Position numbers and translations under genes: made by a program
In this document: piece after piece, positions 26,337 to 34,524 of the stretch
Position numbering within the stretch: the first letter of the stretch is position 1
How the letters are laid out: each line of letters begins with the position of its first letter
Notes under the pieces: generated by a model
The model's database searches: none
What the model was told of the DNA's origin: nothing
Seen by the model: the letters and a program-made list of their open reading frames with translations, nothing else
Assembly: GCA_002694685.1 (NCBI GenBank)
Contig: NZMW01000010.1
Location: forward strand, 186,001-250,000
DNA: 64,000 nucleotides
Source: Balneola sp.
GTDB taxonomy: Bacteria > Bacteroidota > Rhodothermia > Balneolales > Balneolaceae
Reading direction: 5' to 3'

Positions 26337-26412
26337 AGATTCCCGCTTTCGCGGGAATGACAGTTAAAAAAAGTTTAGTTGTTCAAAGTCATCCCCGCGA
26401 AGGCAGGGATCT
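26337..26412. repeat. Paired palindromic dispersed repeat, copy 2
   Basis: Two 25-base arms, 26337-26361 and 26388-26412, are inverted copies of each other with four mismatches (AGATTCCCGC..GGGAATGAC facing GTCATCCCCG..GGGATCT). The first arm contains the hairpin ATTCCCGC-tttc-GCGGGAAT. It lies between ruvC and ruvA. The pattern resembles non-autonomous ATTCCC...GGGAAT repeats known in many bacteria. Confidence 0.7.
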
Positions 26413-26449
26413 GGATGTATTACTAAGCTGAATATATGTGTACTGCCAG

Positions 26450-27028
26450 CTAAATTCCCTTAATGCGGTCAGGATTATCTGCCACAAAACTAGCCCAGTC
26501 ACCCTTCTTGTTATTCTGGTGCGTTTTCTTTGTTGGAGATGAACCGGGAATCCCCTGCCCTTTCATCAGGTGACACCAGGCAACAGCCAATGCATCTGTG
26601 GCATCATTCGATAACTTTTCATCAGGAAGCTTCACCATTTTATTTAGCATAAAAGCGACTTGTTCTTTGCTGGCATTCCCGTTTCCAGTGATAGACTTCT
26701 TCACAACCTTAGGAAAATACTCGGTCACATCCCGGCCGGAGTTTTTTATAGCCAGCATGGCAGCGGCCTGTGCCCGCCCAAGCTTTAGCATGGCCATCGG
26801 ATCGACTCCATAAATAGGCGTCTCAACAGCACAAGATGTAGGCTGATTAGATTTAATGATACCCGAAATCCGATCAAAAATAACCTGTAACCGCTCAGCA
26901 TGGTCATCGATATCGGCAAGGCGGATAACATCACACCGTAATGCGATTAGCTTTCCGCCTTTTTCCGTCAACAGGGCATAGCCGGTGTTTCGGGAGCCAG
27001 GATCGATACCGAGAATGATGTCAGGCAT
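26450..27028 (-). CDS. ruvC: Crossover junction endodeoxyribonuclease RuvC
   Basis: 192 aa. It resolves Holliday junctions by paired nicks. The RNase H-like active site is complete: Asp9 (GIDPGSRNTG), Glu69 (AVETP), Asp142 and Asp145 (NDATDALAVAWCH), matching E. coli Asp7, Glu66, Asp138 and Asp141. The VKKSITGNGNASKEQV loop is typical. The tail (about 163-192) is basic and variable. It follows fabI by three bases and probably shares its transcript. Confidence 0.97.
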   Translation of the reverse strand: MPDIILGIDPGSRNTGYALLTEKGGKLIALRCDVIRLADIDDHAERLQVIFDRISGIIKSNQPTSCAVETPIYGVDPMAMLKLGRAQAAAMLAIKNSGRDVTEYFPKVVKKSITGNGNASKEQVAFMLNKMVKLPDEKLSNDATDALAVAWCHLMKGQGIPGSSPTKKTHQNNKKGDWASFVADNPDRIKGI

Positions 27029-27031
27029 ATA

Positions 27032-27868
27032 TTATTCTTCGTTTTTATCGCCGTAAACTTTCGCTAAGTCGTTAATCATTTCTTCAGAGATTCCGGAGTT
27101 CACAAACCCACCATCATGGAAGAGATTCTGCATAGTCACTTTTCGGGTAAGGTCAGAGAATAATGTAACGCAGTAGTCGGCACATTCATCTGCAGACGGA
27201 TTTCCCATCGGAGCAATCATATCGGCAAAAGTATACATGCCATCAAACCCTTTGATTCCCGTTCCGGCAGAAGTTTTCGTTGGAGCCTGAGAAACCGTGT
27301 TTACACGAATGCCACGATCTGCTAATCGGCTGCCATAGTTACGAGCAATACTTTCAAGCAGCGCCTTTGCGTCATTCATGTCTGAATATTTAGAGAAAAT
27401 ACGCTGAGCTCCGATATAGGAAAGAGCCACAACACTTCCGCCGTCATTCAGGATTTCTGCTTTTTCAGCATGGTGAAGAACACGGTGCAACGAAATCGCT
27501 GAAATATCCAGTGTTTGCTGCAGCCAGTGGTAGTTGAGGTCGGTATATTCTTGCTTCTTGCGGACATTCGGCGACATCCCAATGGCGTGAAGGATAAAGT
27601 CGACTCCACCTAAATGCTCTTTTGTCTGAGCCATTAAGTCCTCAATCTCGTCATCCTTTGTTACATCACAAGGAATGATGGGGGCGCCTGTTTCTTCACC
27701 AAGGGCGTCGAGTGCACCAAGGCGGAGGGCAACAGGAGCGTTAGAAAGCACAAAGTCAGCTCCTTCCCTTTTACAAGCCAGTGCTATTCTCCAGGCGATA
27801 CTGCGATCGTCGAGCGCACCAAAAATGATTCCTTTTTTTCCTTTTAGTAATCCGTAACCGTCACTCAT
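27032..27868 (-). CDS. fabI: Enoyl-[acyl-carrier-protein] reductase FabI
   Basis: 278 aa, an SDR-type reductase that performs the last step of each fatty-acid elongation round with NAD(P)H. The N-terminal GIIFGALDDRSIAWRIA is the FabI cofactor loop. Catalytic residues fit the FabI pattern: Tyr151 (ALSYIGA), Tyr161 and Lys168 (YSDMNDAKA, Tyr-x6-Lys). RVNTVSQAPTKTSAGTGI precedes the substrate loop. It is first in a fabI-ruvC pair. FabI is the known target of triclosan-type inhibitors in other bacteria. Confidence 0.96.
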   Translation of the reverse strand: MSDGYGLLKGKKGIIFGALDDRSIAWRIALACKREGADFVLSNAPVALRLGALDALGEETGAPIIPCDVTKDDEIEDLMAQTKEHLGGVDFILHAIGMSPNVRKKQEYTDLNYHWLQQTLDISAISLHRVLHHAEKAEILNDGGSVVALSYIGAQRIFSKYSDMNDAKALLESIARNYGSRLADRGIRVNTVSQAPTKTSAGTGIKGFDGMYTFADMIAPMGNPSADECADYCVTLFSDLTRKVTMQNLFHDGGFVNSGISEEMINDLAKVYGDKNEE

Positions 27869-27949
27869 TTTCTGTCAATTTCTTTAAGTTGATTGTGATC
27901 ATGGGAAATTCACGATTATCTGGGTAAAATGATAGTTGTGAGTTGATAA

Positions 27950-28478
27950 AGTGATGAAGTAACGGGTGATAAGTGAGTTATTTATAGATTATTTGTAAGG
28001 AATACCTCTGAAGTTGCTCTTACAGAAATAAAAAAGATGCAATGAACTATAGCGAATGGGAGAAATCTGTACATCCTGATATCAAAAATGATGTGGTTTG
28101 GAAAATGGAAGGCTACAAGTTGGCGCTATACTTGTCAGATGTAAGCTGGTTCGACTCACAAAAGATAATAGCTGAAAGGTATTATTCTTTAGCAGATCAG
28201 CTATACAGATCCTCAGGTTCTGTTAGTGCGAATATAGTAGAAGGGTATTCAAGAATTTCTAATAAGGAGAAGGCTCGCTTTTATGAAATTGCATTGGGTT
28301 CAGCAAGAGAAACAAGGGACTGGTACTTCAAAAGCAGACATCTTTTATCCGATGAGACAGCCTCTAAAAGAATTCGGCTGATGACGAAGATAATCAAGCT
28401 TTTATTGAGCATGATCAACGACAGAAGAAAAGCTCATAAGCTCTAACAAACTACTTTATCATTCCTCACTTCATCACT
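27950..28478. repeat. Inverted repeat flanking the S23-family gene
   Basis: AGTGATGAAGT (27950-27960) is exactly complementary to 28468-28478. Weaker complementarity continues inward: GATAA follows eight bases later on the left, matched by TTATC on the right. The arms bracket the whole four-helix-bundle gene, as if it had inserted as a unit. Confidence 0.55.
28042..28446 (+). CDS. Four-helix-bundle protein (S23 / 23S rRNA intervening-sequence family)
   Basis: 134 aa. The S23 family pattern is clear: VWKMEGYKLALYLSDV near the start, AERYYSLADQLYRSSGSVSANIVEGYSR with the conserved SVxANIVEGY core (about 71-80), and ARFYEIALGSARETRDW. These small helical proteins occur inside rRNA intervening sequences and as scattered free-standing genes; their biochemical role is not established. 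Here the gene sits alone between fabI and a secreted-protein gene, flanked by an 11-bp inverted repeat. Confidence 0.9.
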   Translation: MNYSEWEKSVHPDIKNDVVWKMEGYKLALYLSDVSWFDSQKIIAERYYSLADQLYRSSGSVSANIVEGYSRISNKEKARFYEIALGSARETRDWYFKSRHLLSDETASKRIRLMTKIIKLLLSMINDRRKAHKL

Positions 28479-28484
28479 AAAAAC

Positions 28485-29273
28485 TTACTCTACAGTATCA
28501 ACGGGCTGTATACGGCCGTTTTTAATTTGGAATACGGTCCACTCCGTTCCAAAACGTTCGTCGTTAATTCGGTAGGTCCCTAGCAGCTGGTTGTCGCCAT
28601 AAATGCGAATGGTAGCTCTCGATGCGTTCGCGAGGGCCATTGAATTTTCATTTCTGCGGTCACTGTAATTCAGAACTTTGTAGGTATATATATCCCCTTG
28701 GTCAACCTGCTTAACGGTGATCGTTTCCGGTCCATTACCATTACGGTCATCGCGATCCAGTTTAGCCTTTCCGTCATCACTGGACTTTTTGTTGCGATAC
28801 GAGATATGATATCCCCCCTCTTTAATAAGGTGGGCATCGAGATCACGAGGACTATCTGACCAGTCCAATACTATTCGAATTGATCCGGGTTGTAAATCTG
28901 GAGAAACAGAAATTCGGTTCTGAAATATAGTGCCAACCATCAATTCAATGTCAAACCTTGCGGTGATAAACCCTTCCTTCTCAAAAACTACCGGAACCTG
29001 ACCGTTTTCTATCGAAGGTTTAAAAAGCACTTTCCCTTCATAATCAGAAAACTTCTCTTCTCCGTTTATTAAAACACTTGCTCCCGGCACATACTCACCA
29101 GTAAGTGCGTTGACAAACCGAAGAGTGAGCTCTCCGGTATTCATTTCCTGAAACATGTCTTTCGACCTATCCTGAATGTCTGAGGTCTTGTCTTGTGCAC
29201 TCGCAATAGAAACGAGGAATAAAAGCTGAATTACTAGTAGAGTGGTTACTCTCAACTTGATTTTATAAGCCAT
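28485..29273 (-). CDS. Secreted protein with carboxypeptidase-regulatory-like and YfaP/DUF2135-like domains
   Basis: 262 aa with a signal peptide (about 1-26). Residues about 48-125 (LRFVNALTGEYVPGASVLINGEEKFSDYEGK) form a CarboxypepD_reg-like beta-sandwich with the usual variable-to-fixed turn pattern. Residues about 130-240 contain RIVLDWSDSPRDLDAHLI and GPETITVKQVDQGDIYTYKV, resembling the YfaP/DUF2135 domain. Both are non-catalytic folds found on cell-surface proteins. Its neighbour upstream is a CotH/T9SS-tail protein. Function unknown. Confidence 0.7.
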   Translation of the reverse strand: MAYKIKLRVTTLLVIQLLFLVSIASAQDKTSDIQDRSKDMFQEMNTGELTLRFVNALTGEYVPGASVLINGEEKFSDYEGKVLFKPSIENGQVPVVFEKEGFITARFDIELMVGTIFQNRISVSPDLQPGSIRIVLDWSDSPRDLDAHLIKEGGYHISYRNKKSSDDGKAKLDRDDRNGNGPETITVKQVDQGDIYTYKVLNYSDRRNENSMALANASRATIRIYGDNQLLGTYRINDERFGTEWTVFQIKNGRIQPVDTVE

Positions 29274-29352
29274 ATGTTTGTTTTGTTATTTGTACCCAAC
29301 GGAAAAATAGTAAACATCTTGCTTTAAGCAAGCTTTATTTATCAAGAGCGAG

Positions 29353-31674
29353 TTACTTTAAAAGAACGAGTTTTCGTGTAATCGTTAGATTCGGAGTTGT
29401 GAGCCTATATAAATAAGTTCCGCTTGCCAGAGAAACGCCGTTTAATTCAATGGTATGAAGGCCGGCCGGCTTTTGTTCATTTACCAGTGTTTGAACCAGC
29501 TTTCCGTCGATAGAAAAAATGGTTATTTGAACATTTGAAGTTGTATTTAACTGGTATGAAATGGTGGTGACGGGGTTAAACGGGTTCGGGTAGTTCTGAT
29601 ATAAAACTACATTTTCAGGATGATTGATTTCGGTTTCCTTTGAAGTAGAAACAAGATTTGCTGAGCCGGGCGTTGGGATTTCAAAAGTAACCCACTCATC
29701 ATCGCCATCTGTTTTGCGGCCATAAGAAATATCATCGGCAAGGGCTCCGAAGCTGAGGCTATCCACCACAAAGAATTCTGCATCCTCCTGAAAATACAGG
29801 CCAAGCTGTTCACCCTCATTATCCAAGCCAAAGTTAGTGTGAAGCAGTCCTTCTTCCTCATCATTATCAGCCCAGATTAACAAATGTCCACCGGCAGGAA
29901 TCGAAGTATCCGGAAAGGCCCATTTGGTTGGATCGTCAAAATCATCCGTCAAAAAATAATCCGAAAGTGAAATGCTGTTTTCAGTCGGGTTATACAGCTC
30001 AACCCAATCCTCAAAAGAATCGCTCTCGTCTTGAATGCCGGTTTCATTATCGGTTAGAAACTCGTTGATCAGCAGGCTGTTTTTAGAGGCAAGAAATTCA
30101 TAGTTCAAAAATCGATCGCTGTTGTTTGGGTATCGTGAGGAGAGCGCTTGTTCATCTTCAGCCATCATATAGAAAGAGAAATCTCCAATATTCTCATCCA
30201 GAATTATAGAGCCGCTGTACGTTTTTAATGAAGAAGAGCTCGTTCCTGCGGACAGCGTGAATGATTGATCTGATTCTTCAATAAAAACTTCAATTTCAGG
30301 AACATCCTCATCCACTACTTCTGCTGAGACGCTTAACCGAAAGCCACCTGTAGCAGTGCTTACTTCAAAATTAACATCCTTAATTACAGGCTCAATATTG
30401 CTTACAGAAAGCTGCTGCATAGCGGAATTGATCCGAGTCGTGATATACGGTTTGATGCCATAGGTTACATGATTACCCAGCGCTTCCTCAAAAGAATTGT
30501 GATAGTCTTCGGTGGTGTAGCCATAGTCAAGCGTGCGGTAGTGGTCTTCTTCTGCAGCGTCCTCAGTGAGAGCTTTAATTCGGTCGATTTCAGAGAACAT
30601 TTCAGTCTCATTGAAAGTGCCCTCGATTAATTCGTTGATGTAAAACTGTAGCCGATTGCTGTACTTATCAACAGAAAGAATACGTTCGGAAAGAGGTCGC
30701 GACTGATCCGGATGTCCCCAATTCAAAACATTTCTGGTTCCCCAATCTATACCGGGATAAATACCATCCCACCAAATACCGAAGCTGTTGTCATAATCGT
30801 AGGGAATAAATTCAAAGCGGTTGGTTTCCGGGTTATTATAGAGGTAGAAATTGTTCTTATTAAATAGATAGTCGTCCCAGCTTCCGGTTAAAATGTCGAC
30901 AGCCATCCACCTCAGCACACCATCAACATTAATGTGATCTTCTACTTCTTTTTCGAATTTGCTATCGGAAGCATTTTCAAAAAAGCTGATCAAAGAGGCG
31001 AGGTCGGAGTAGTCATCTTCCTCCGTATTAGTTTTGAGTTCATAAGCTCGGCGGCCATCTGCCTCAAATTTATAGTCGTCTCCATTGGGTCCGCGATATG
31101 TAAGATCGGCGGGATAGAGGCATTTGTAGAGGTTGCCTTCTTCACCCCCAAATCGATCCTGTACAAACTCATCGTCAATATGCTCTATGTTGATGTATAG
31201 CCCGTAATATTCACCATTGATATACACCTTGAAATGATTTGATCGGGAAGCCGGGATGCCGACCTCATCAAAAAGATCCCAGCTAAGTTTACTTCGGATA
31301 ATGGAAGGATCATTATGTTCGCCATTCAAATTCATTTTATCCAGGCCGTGATATTCCCTTCCGTCAACAAAAGTGTTAAAAGATACCTTGAAGGATTTTT
31401 TCTGTGATGCTCTGGAGGTATTACCTCTAATCCTGAATCCGATGTTATCAACGGTATCAATTTCAGCATCTCTCTTAAAAATAAAAGTAGCGGGATATTC
31501 GTGGTCACTGTACCAGCCTTCCGGCTCAAAAAGCTGATCTAGTGAATCTTGGTCAATCACTATATAAATTTCCGGCAGCGAGGAGTCGTCAAAAACCCAG
31601 TCGATATCGTTCTGAGCAAAACCCTGTAGGACAAAGAAAAAACTAAATAAAAAAAGCAGATTGAACTTTTTCAT
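29353..31674 (-). CDS. Secreted CotH-kinase-like protein with lamin-tail domain and type IX sorting tail
   Basis: 773 aa. Signal peptide 1-20; a CotH domain at about 35-420, with FRIRGNTSRASQKKSFKVSF (80-99), LNGEHNDPSIIRSKLSWDL and the metal-binding IPYDYDNSFG (290-299, Asp293 and Asp295). Ig-like region; a lamin-tail domain (about 530-655: LINEFLTDNE, DWVELYNPTENSISLSDYFL); and a C-terminal sorting domain with YQNYPNPFNP and a final VLLK. CotH proteins in other systems are protein kinases or spore-coat factors. Here it is probably exported by type IX secretion and bound to the surface. Transcribed alone. Confidence 0.9.
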   Translation of the reverse strand: MKKFNLLFLFSFFFVLQGFAQNDIDWVFDDSSLPEIYIVIDQDSLDQLFEPEGWYSDHEYPATFIFKRDAEIDTVDNIGFRIRGNTSRASQKKSFKVSFNTFVDGREYHGLDKMNLNGEHNDPSIIRSKLSWDLFDEVGIPASRSNHFKVYINGEYYGLYINIEHIDDEFVQDRFGGEEGNLYKCLYPADLTYRGPNGDDYKFEADGRRAYELKTNTEEDDYSDLASLISFFENASDSKFEKEVEDHINVDGVLRWMAVDILTGSWDDYLFNKNNFYLYNNPETNRFEFIPYDYDNSFGIWWDGIYPGIDWGTRNVLNWGHPDQSRPLSERILSVDKYSNRLQFYINELIEGTFNETEMFSEIDRIKALTEDAAEEDHYRTLDYGYTTEDYHNSFEEALGNHVTYGIKPYITTRINSAMQQLSVSNIEPVIKDVNFEVSTATGGFRLSVSAEVVDEDVPEIEVFIEESDQSFTLSAGTSSSSLKTYSGSIILDENIGDFSFYMMAEDEQALSSRYPNNSDRFLNYEFLASKNSLLINEFLTDNETGIQDESDSFEDWVELYNPTENSISLSDYFLTDDFDDPTKWAFPDTSIPAGGHLLIWADNDEEEGLLHTNFGLDNEGEQLGLYFQEDAEFFVVDSLSFGALADDISYGRKTDGDDEWVTFEIPTPGSANLVSTSKETEINHPENVVLYQNYPNPFNPVTTISYQLNTTSNVQITIFSIDGKLVQTLVNEQKPAGLHTIELNGVSLASGTYLYRLTTPNLTITRKLVLLK

Positions 31675-31727
31675 GTATCAAATGGATGTGTGGTTGCTGC
31701 CAGAAACAGGTATTAAAATAGACTTTA

Positions 31728-32813
31728 TTAAAGTGGAAGTTCTAACTGCTCAAAGACCGTGTTTTCGTTCAGGTTCAAATTCGATAAGGTGATACCTAAA
31801 AGGCGAACCGGCCGGCTCCCCACTTCAGTTTCTTCCATCAATTTACGGGTTACTTCCATAATATCCCGATATCGATTTGTATAGTGAGGCAGAGAATAGC
31901 TGCGGGTGATGGTGTCAAAATTTTTGTAGCGAACTTTCAGGGTGATGGTTTTTCCAGCAGCGTTAATTTTCTTCATTCCTTCTGAAATGGTTTGAGCTAA
32001 TTCATCCAAAAAGTTATTAATCCATTCCAGGCTATCGATGTCATCAGAAAAGGTCCGCTCTTTCCCATATGATTTTCGAACGCGATGCGGCCTCACTTCC
32101 CGATTATCAATTCCCCGCACAATACGATAGTAGAACCGCCCCGATTTCCCGAAGGCTTTCACCAGGTCAATTTCACTCCATTCTTTTAAATCAGCTCCGG
32201 TTTTAATGCCAACCGCATGCATCTTTTTCTGAGTAGCTTTCCCGACACCAAAAAACTGTTTGATGTTGAGCTCTTCCAAAAAGGCCTCGGCTTTCTCCGG
32301 AGTGATAAGCGCCATTCCATTCGGTTTGTTGATGTCGGAAGCCACCTTTGCTAAAAACTTGTTGTGAGCAATACCGGCCGAGGCAGTAAGCTGCGTTTCC
32401 TCAAATATTTTTTCTCTGATTTCTTTCGCAATAAGCGTGGCCGAGGGAATATCTTTATGATTGTCTGTGACATCCAGAAAGGCCTCATCCATAGAAAGAG
32501 GTTCCACCAAATCAGTGTAATCAAAAAATATTTCCCGGATTTGCTGGGAGGCTTTTTTGTAAGCATCAAAATTCGCTTTTACAAAAATACCGTGCGGACA
32601 TAAGCGGATAGCTTGTGAAGCAGGCATGGCTGAATGGACACCAAATTTTCGTGCCTCATAACTTGCAGTAGCTACAACACCCCGCCCGCTGGGAGAGCCG
32701 CCAACGATAACAGGTTTTCCTCGCAAATCAGGATTATCCCGCTGCTCTACCGCTGCGTAAAACGCATCCATATCAACATGGATAATTTTGCGAATGGGAA
32801 ATTTTGATTCCAT
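31728..32813 (-). CDS. dinB: DNA polymerase IV (Y-family)
   Basis: 361 aa, normal for DinB, an error-prone translesion polymerase. The catalytic acidic residues are Asp14 (HVDMDAFYAAVE), Asp109 and Glu110 (SMDEAFLDV). GVHSAMPASQAIRLCP is the fingers region, and the helix-hairpin-helix (about 180-215) and little-finger domain follow. The last residues QLELPL match a beta-clamp-binding motif, so it should be recruited by the sliding clamp. No LexA box was looked for beyond the immediate upstream gap, where none was obvious. Confidence 0.96.
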   Translation of the reverse strand: MESKFPIRKIIHVDMDAFYAAVEQRDNPDLRGKPVIVGGSPSGRGVVATASYEARKFGVHSAMPASQAIRLCPHGIFVKANFDAYKKASQQIREIFFDYTDLVEPLSMDEAFLDVTDNHKDIPSATLIAKEIREKIFEETQLTASAGIAHNKFLAKVASDINKPNGMALITPEKAEAFLEELNIKQFFGVGKATQKKMHAVGIKTGADLKEWSEIDLVKAFGKSGRFYYRIVRGIDNREVRPHRVRKSYGKERTFSDDIDSLEWINNFLDELAQTISEGMKKINAAGKTITLKVRYKNFDTITRSYSLPHYTNRYRDIMEVTRKLMEETEVGSRPVRLLGITLSNLNLNENTVFEQLELPL

Positions 32814-32948
32814 AACATAAATTACACATATGCATTCATTTTAAAAAGCGGGAATATAGAGGGCAAGCCCAAACGATTGAGATTTTATGGAACAATAACT
32901 CCATGCTAGCCATTTAATTAGGTGAATTTGAAGCAAACAAAAATCAAA

Positions 32949-33737
32949 ATGATATTTCGATCAAAGTTTTTAGTACTCAGTTTAATAATCTTGACCACGG
33001 CCTTTTTGGGAGTGAGTTGTTCAGATAATTCAACAGGATCTGACGGGGATGACCAAATTCTATATTCACATGTAGAAAACCCCGGCGCCTCAGCGAATGA
33101 CTTTCTCTCTAATGAAACCTTTACAAGCCTCGAAGTAGAGATTGATTACATGCAGGGCTATGAACCAAATGCCGAGGCACTCGATAGCCTGAAAGCCTTT
33201 TTTGAACAAAGGCTAAACAAGCAGTCCGTAACCATTAATACGCCGACCGAGATTCCTGCTGTTGGTCAGTCATCTTACACTGCCGACGAAGTAAGAGATC
33301 TTGAGGAGGAACACCGTGACGAATACACAGAAGGAACCACACTTAAAGCTTATATGATTATTGTAGACGGTGAGTATGAACAGAGCAACGTGCTTGGGAT
33401 TGCATACTTCAATACCTCAAATGCATTTTTTGGTGCAACGTATGACGAGGTAAGCGGCGGACTCAATCAGCCTTCCAGGCGGTTAACAGAGTCTATTTCT
33501 TTCCGGCATGAATTTGGTCACTTATTCGGGCTGGTAAATATTCCCGGATCAGGAACTGAAATGCAGACGAACCATCAGGATACCGAAAACGGAAGACACT
33601 GTGATAACGACAGCTGCTTGATGTACTACGCCATGGAAAATGCTGGCGTATTTGGTGATTTCTTTGGTGGAGAGATTGCTCCGCTGGATGCAAACTGCAT
33701 TGCTGACCTTCAAGCTAATGGAGGAAAATCGCAGTAA
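32949..33737 (+). CDS. Lipoprotein zinc metalloprotease (HEFGH)
   Basis: 262 aa from the ATG at 32949, which yields a clean lipoprotein signal with lipobox LGVSC; a GTG 27 bases upstream is in frame. The active site is HEFGHLFGLVN, an HExxH zinc motif extended as in metzincin-like proteases but with Asn where a third His or Asp would be. A conserved tail MQTNHQDTENGRHCDNDSCLMYY adds more His/Cys residues that may supply the third ligand. I recall similar membrane metalloproteases in Flavobacteriia. It is probably anchored on the outside or in the periplasm. A strong terminator follows. Confidence 0.82.
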   Translation: MIFRSKFLVLSLIILTTAFLGVSCSDNSTGSDGDDQILYSHVENPGASANDFLSNETFTSLEVEIDYMQGYEPNAEALDSLKAFFEQRLNKQSVTINTPTEIPAVGQSSYTADEVRDLEEEHRDEYTEGTTLKAYMIIVDGEYEQSNVLGIAYFNTSNAFFGATYDEVSGGLNQPSRRLTESISFRHEFGHLFGLVNIPGSGTEMQTNHQDTENGRHCDNDSCLMYYAMENAGVFGDFFGGEIAPLDANCIADLQANGGKSQ

Positions 33738-33765
33738 GAAGATCCAACAAGGAACAAAAGACTTT

Positions 33766-33801
33766 GAACGCTTGCCCTTCTGTGGTGGGCGTTCTTTTTT
33801 T
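33766..33801 (+). terminator. Intrinsic terminator after the metalloprotease gene
   Basis: GAACGC-ttg-CCC pairs with GGGCGTTC across a short loop and is followed by seven T residues. It is 28 bases past the stop codon. The geometry is that of a Rho-independent terminator. Confidence 0.8.
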
Positions 33802-33818
33802 ATGAAGTCTTTTTAAGG

Positions 33819-34457
33819 CTATGGAGTAATAACCACAGGTTTGGTTGTACTCTCAAAGTAGTCGAGGTCAATTCCATCCTGGTAGTATTGAATCGTAAAA
33901 GTAATGGGTTGGGTAGTTTCCGGGGTAGATGATGGAATCAAAAACAACTCATCCGGAACGGAAGGGTTGGAGGAGATAAATTCATTCAGGCTGTAAGCTT
34001 CGTAGCCCTCGCCCCGATAAAAGACCATTACGTCAAATAATTCGGATAAATCATCTCCCGCGCTGAAGTTGGAGTTGTAGTCTCGGTTACTGGATATCTT
34101 AATATTAGTGATAATTTCTTCCGAAACAGGAATGGGAGGAGAGCAAGCATAGGCTTTTGAAAAGAACGAAAACGAACGGCGAGGCGAAGTGTTAAGTGAA
34201 TAGTACTCGGAAACAGGAAAGAGGCTTATGCCAAATTCAGCTACTTTAACGGTATCTGTTTGCAAAGCGGAATGGGCGATTTGTAACTCGCCAAGTGAAG
34301 AAGAGATTGAAACATTTTCTAATTCAACATCGAAATTGACAACCTTAAACTTGTCCTTAAAAGGACCACAATCATCCCCCGTTAAATTGCAGGAAATTGA
34401 AAGCAATGCGAGCAAAGCTACTGAAATAATATAGATTAAGAGCGTTTTCCGAAGCAT
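33819..34457 (-). CDS. Lipoprotein of unknown function
   Basis: 212 aa with a lipoprotein signal ending in LLSISC (Cys23), followed by NLTGDDCGPFKDKFKVV. The mature part is beta-rich with no catalytic motif that I recognise; it contains two further cysteines (DDCGPF and YACSPP), which could form a disulfide in the periplasm. The PPIPVSEEIITNIKISSNRDYN segment suggests an Ig-like fold. It sits alone between a metalloprotease gene on the other strand and prfC on its own strand. Confidence 0.7.
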   Translation of the reverse strand: MLRKTLLIYIISVALLALLSISCNLTGDDCGPFKDKFKVVNFDVELENVSISSSLGELQIAHSALQTDTVKVAEFGISLFPVSEYYSLNTSPRRSFSFFSKAYACSPPIPVSEEIITNIKISSNRDYNSNFSAGDDLSELFDVMVFYRGEGYEAYSLNEFISSNPSVPDELFLIPSSTPETTQPITFTIQYYQDGIDLDYFESTTKPVVITP

Positions 34458-34524
34458 ATTTTTCAGGATAAAAAAAACATAGAAAGTTCAACCTTCGAAA
34501 TTCAGTGTTCCTTGTTCGAAGTTC

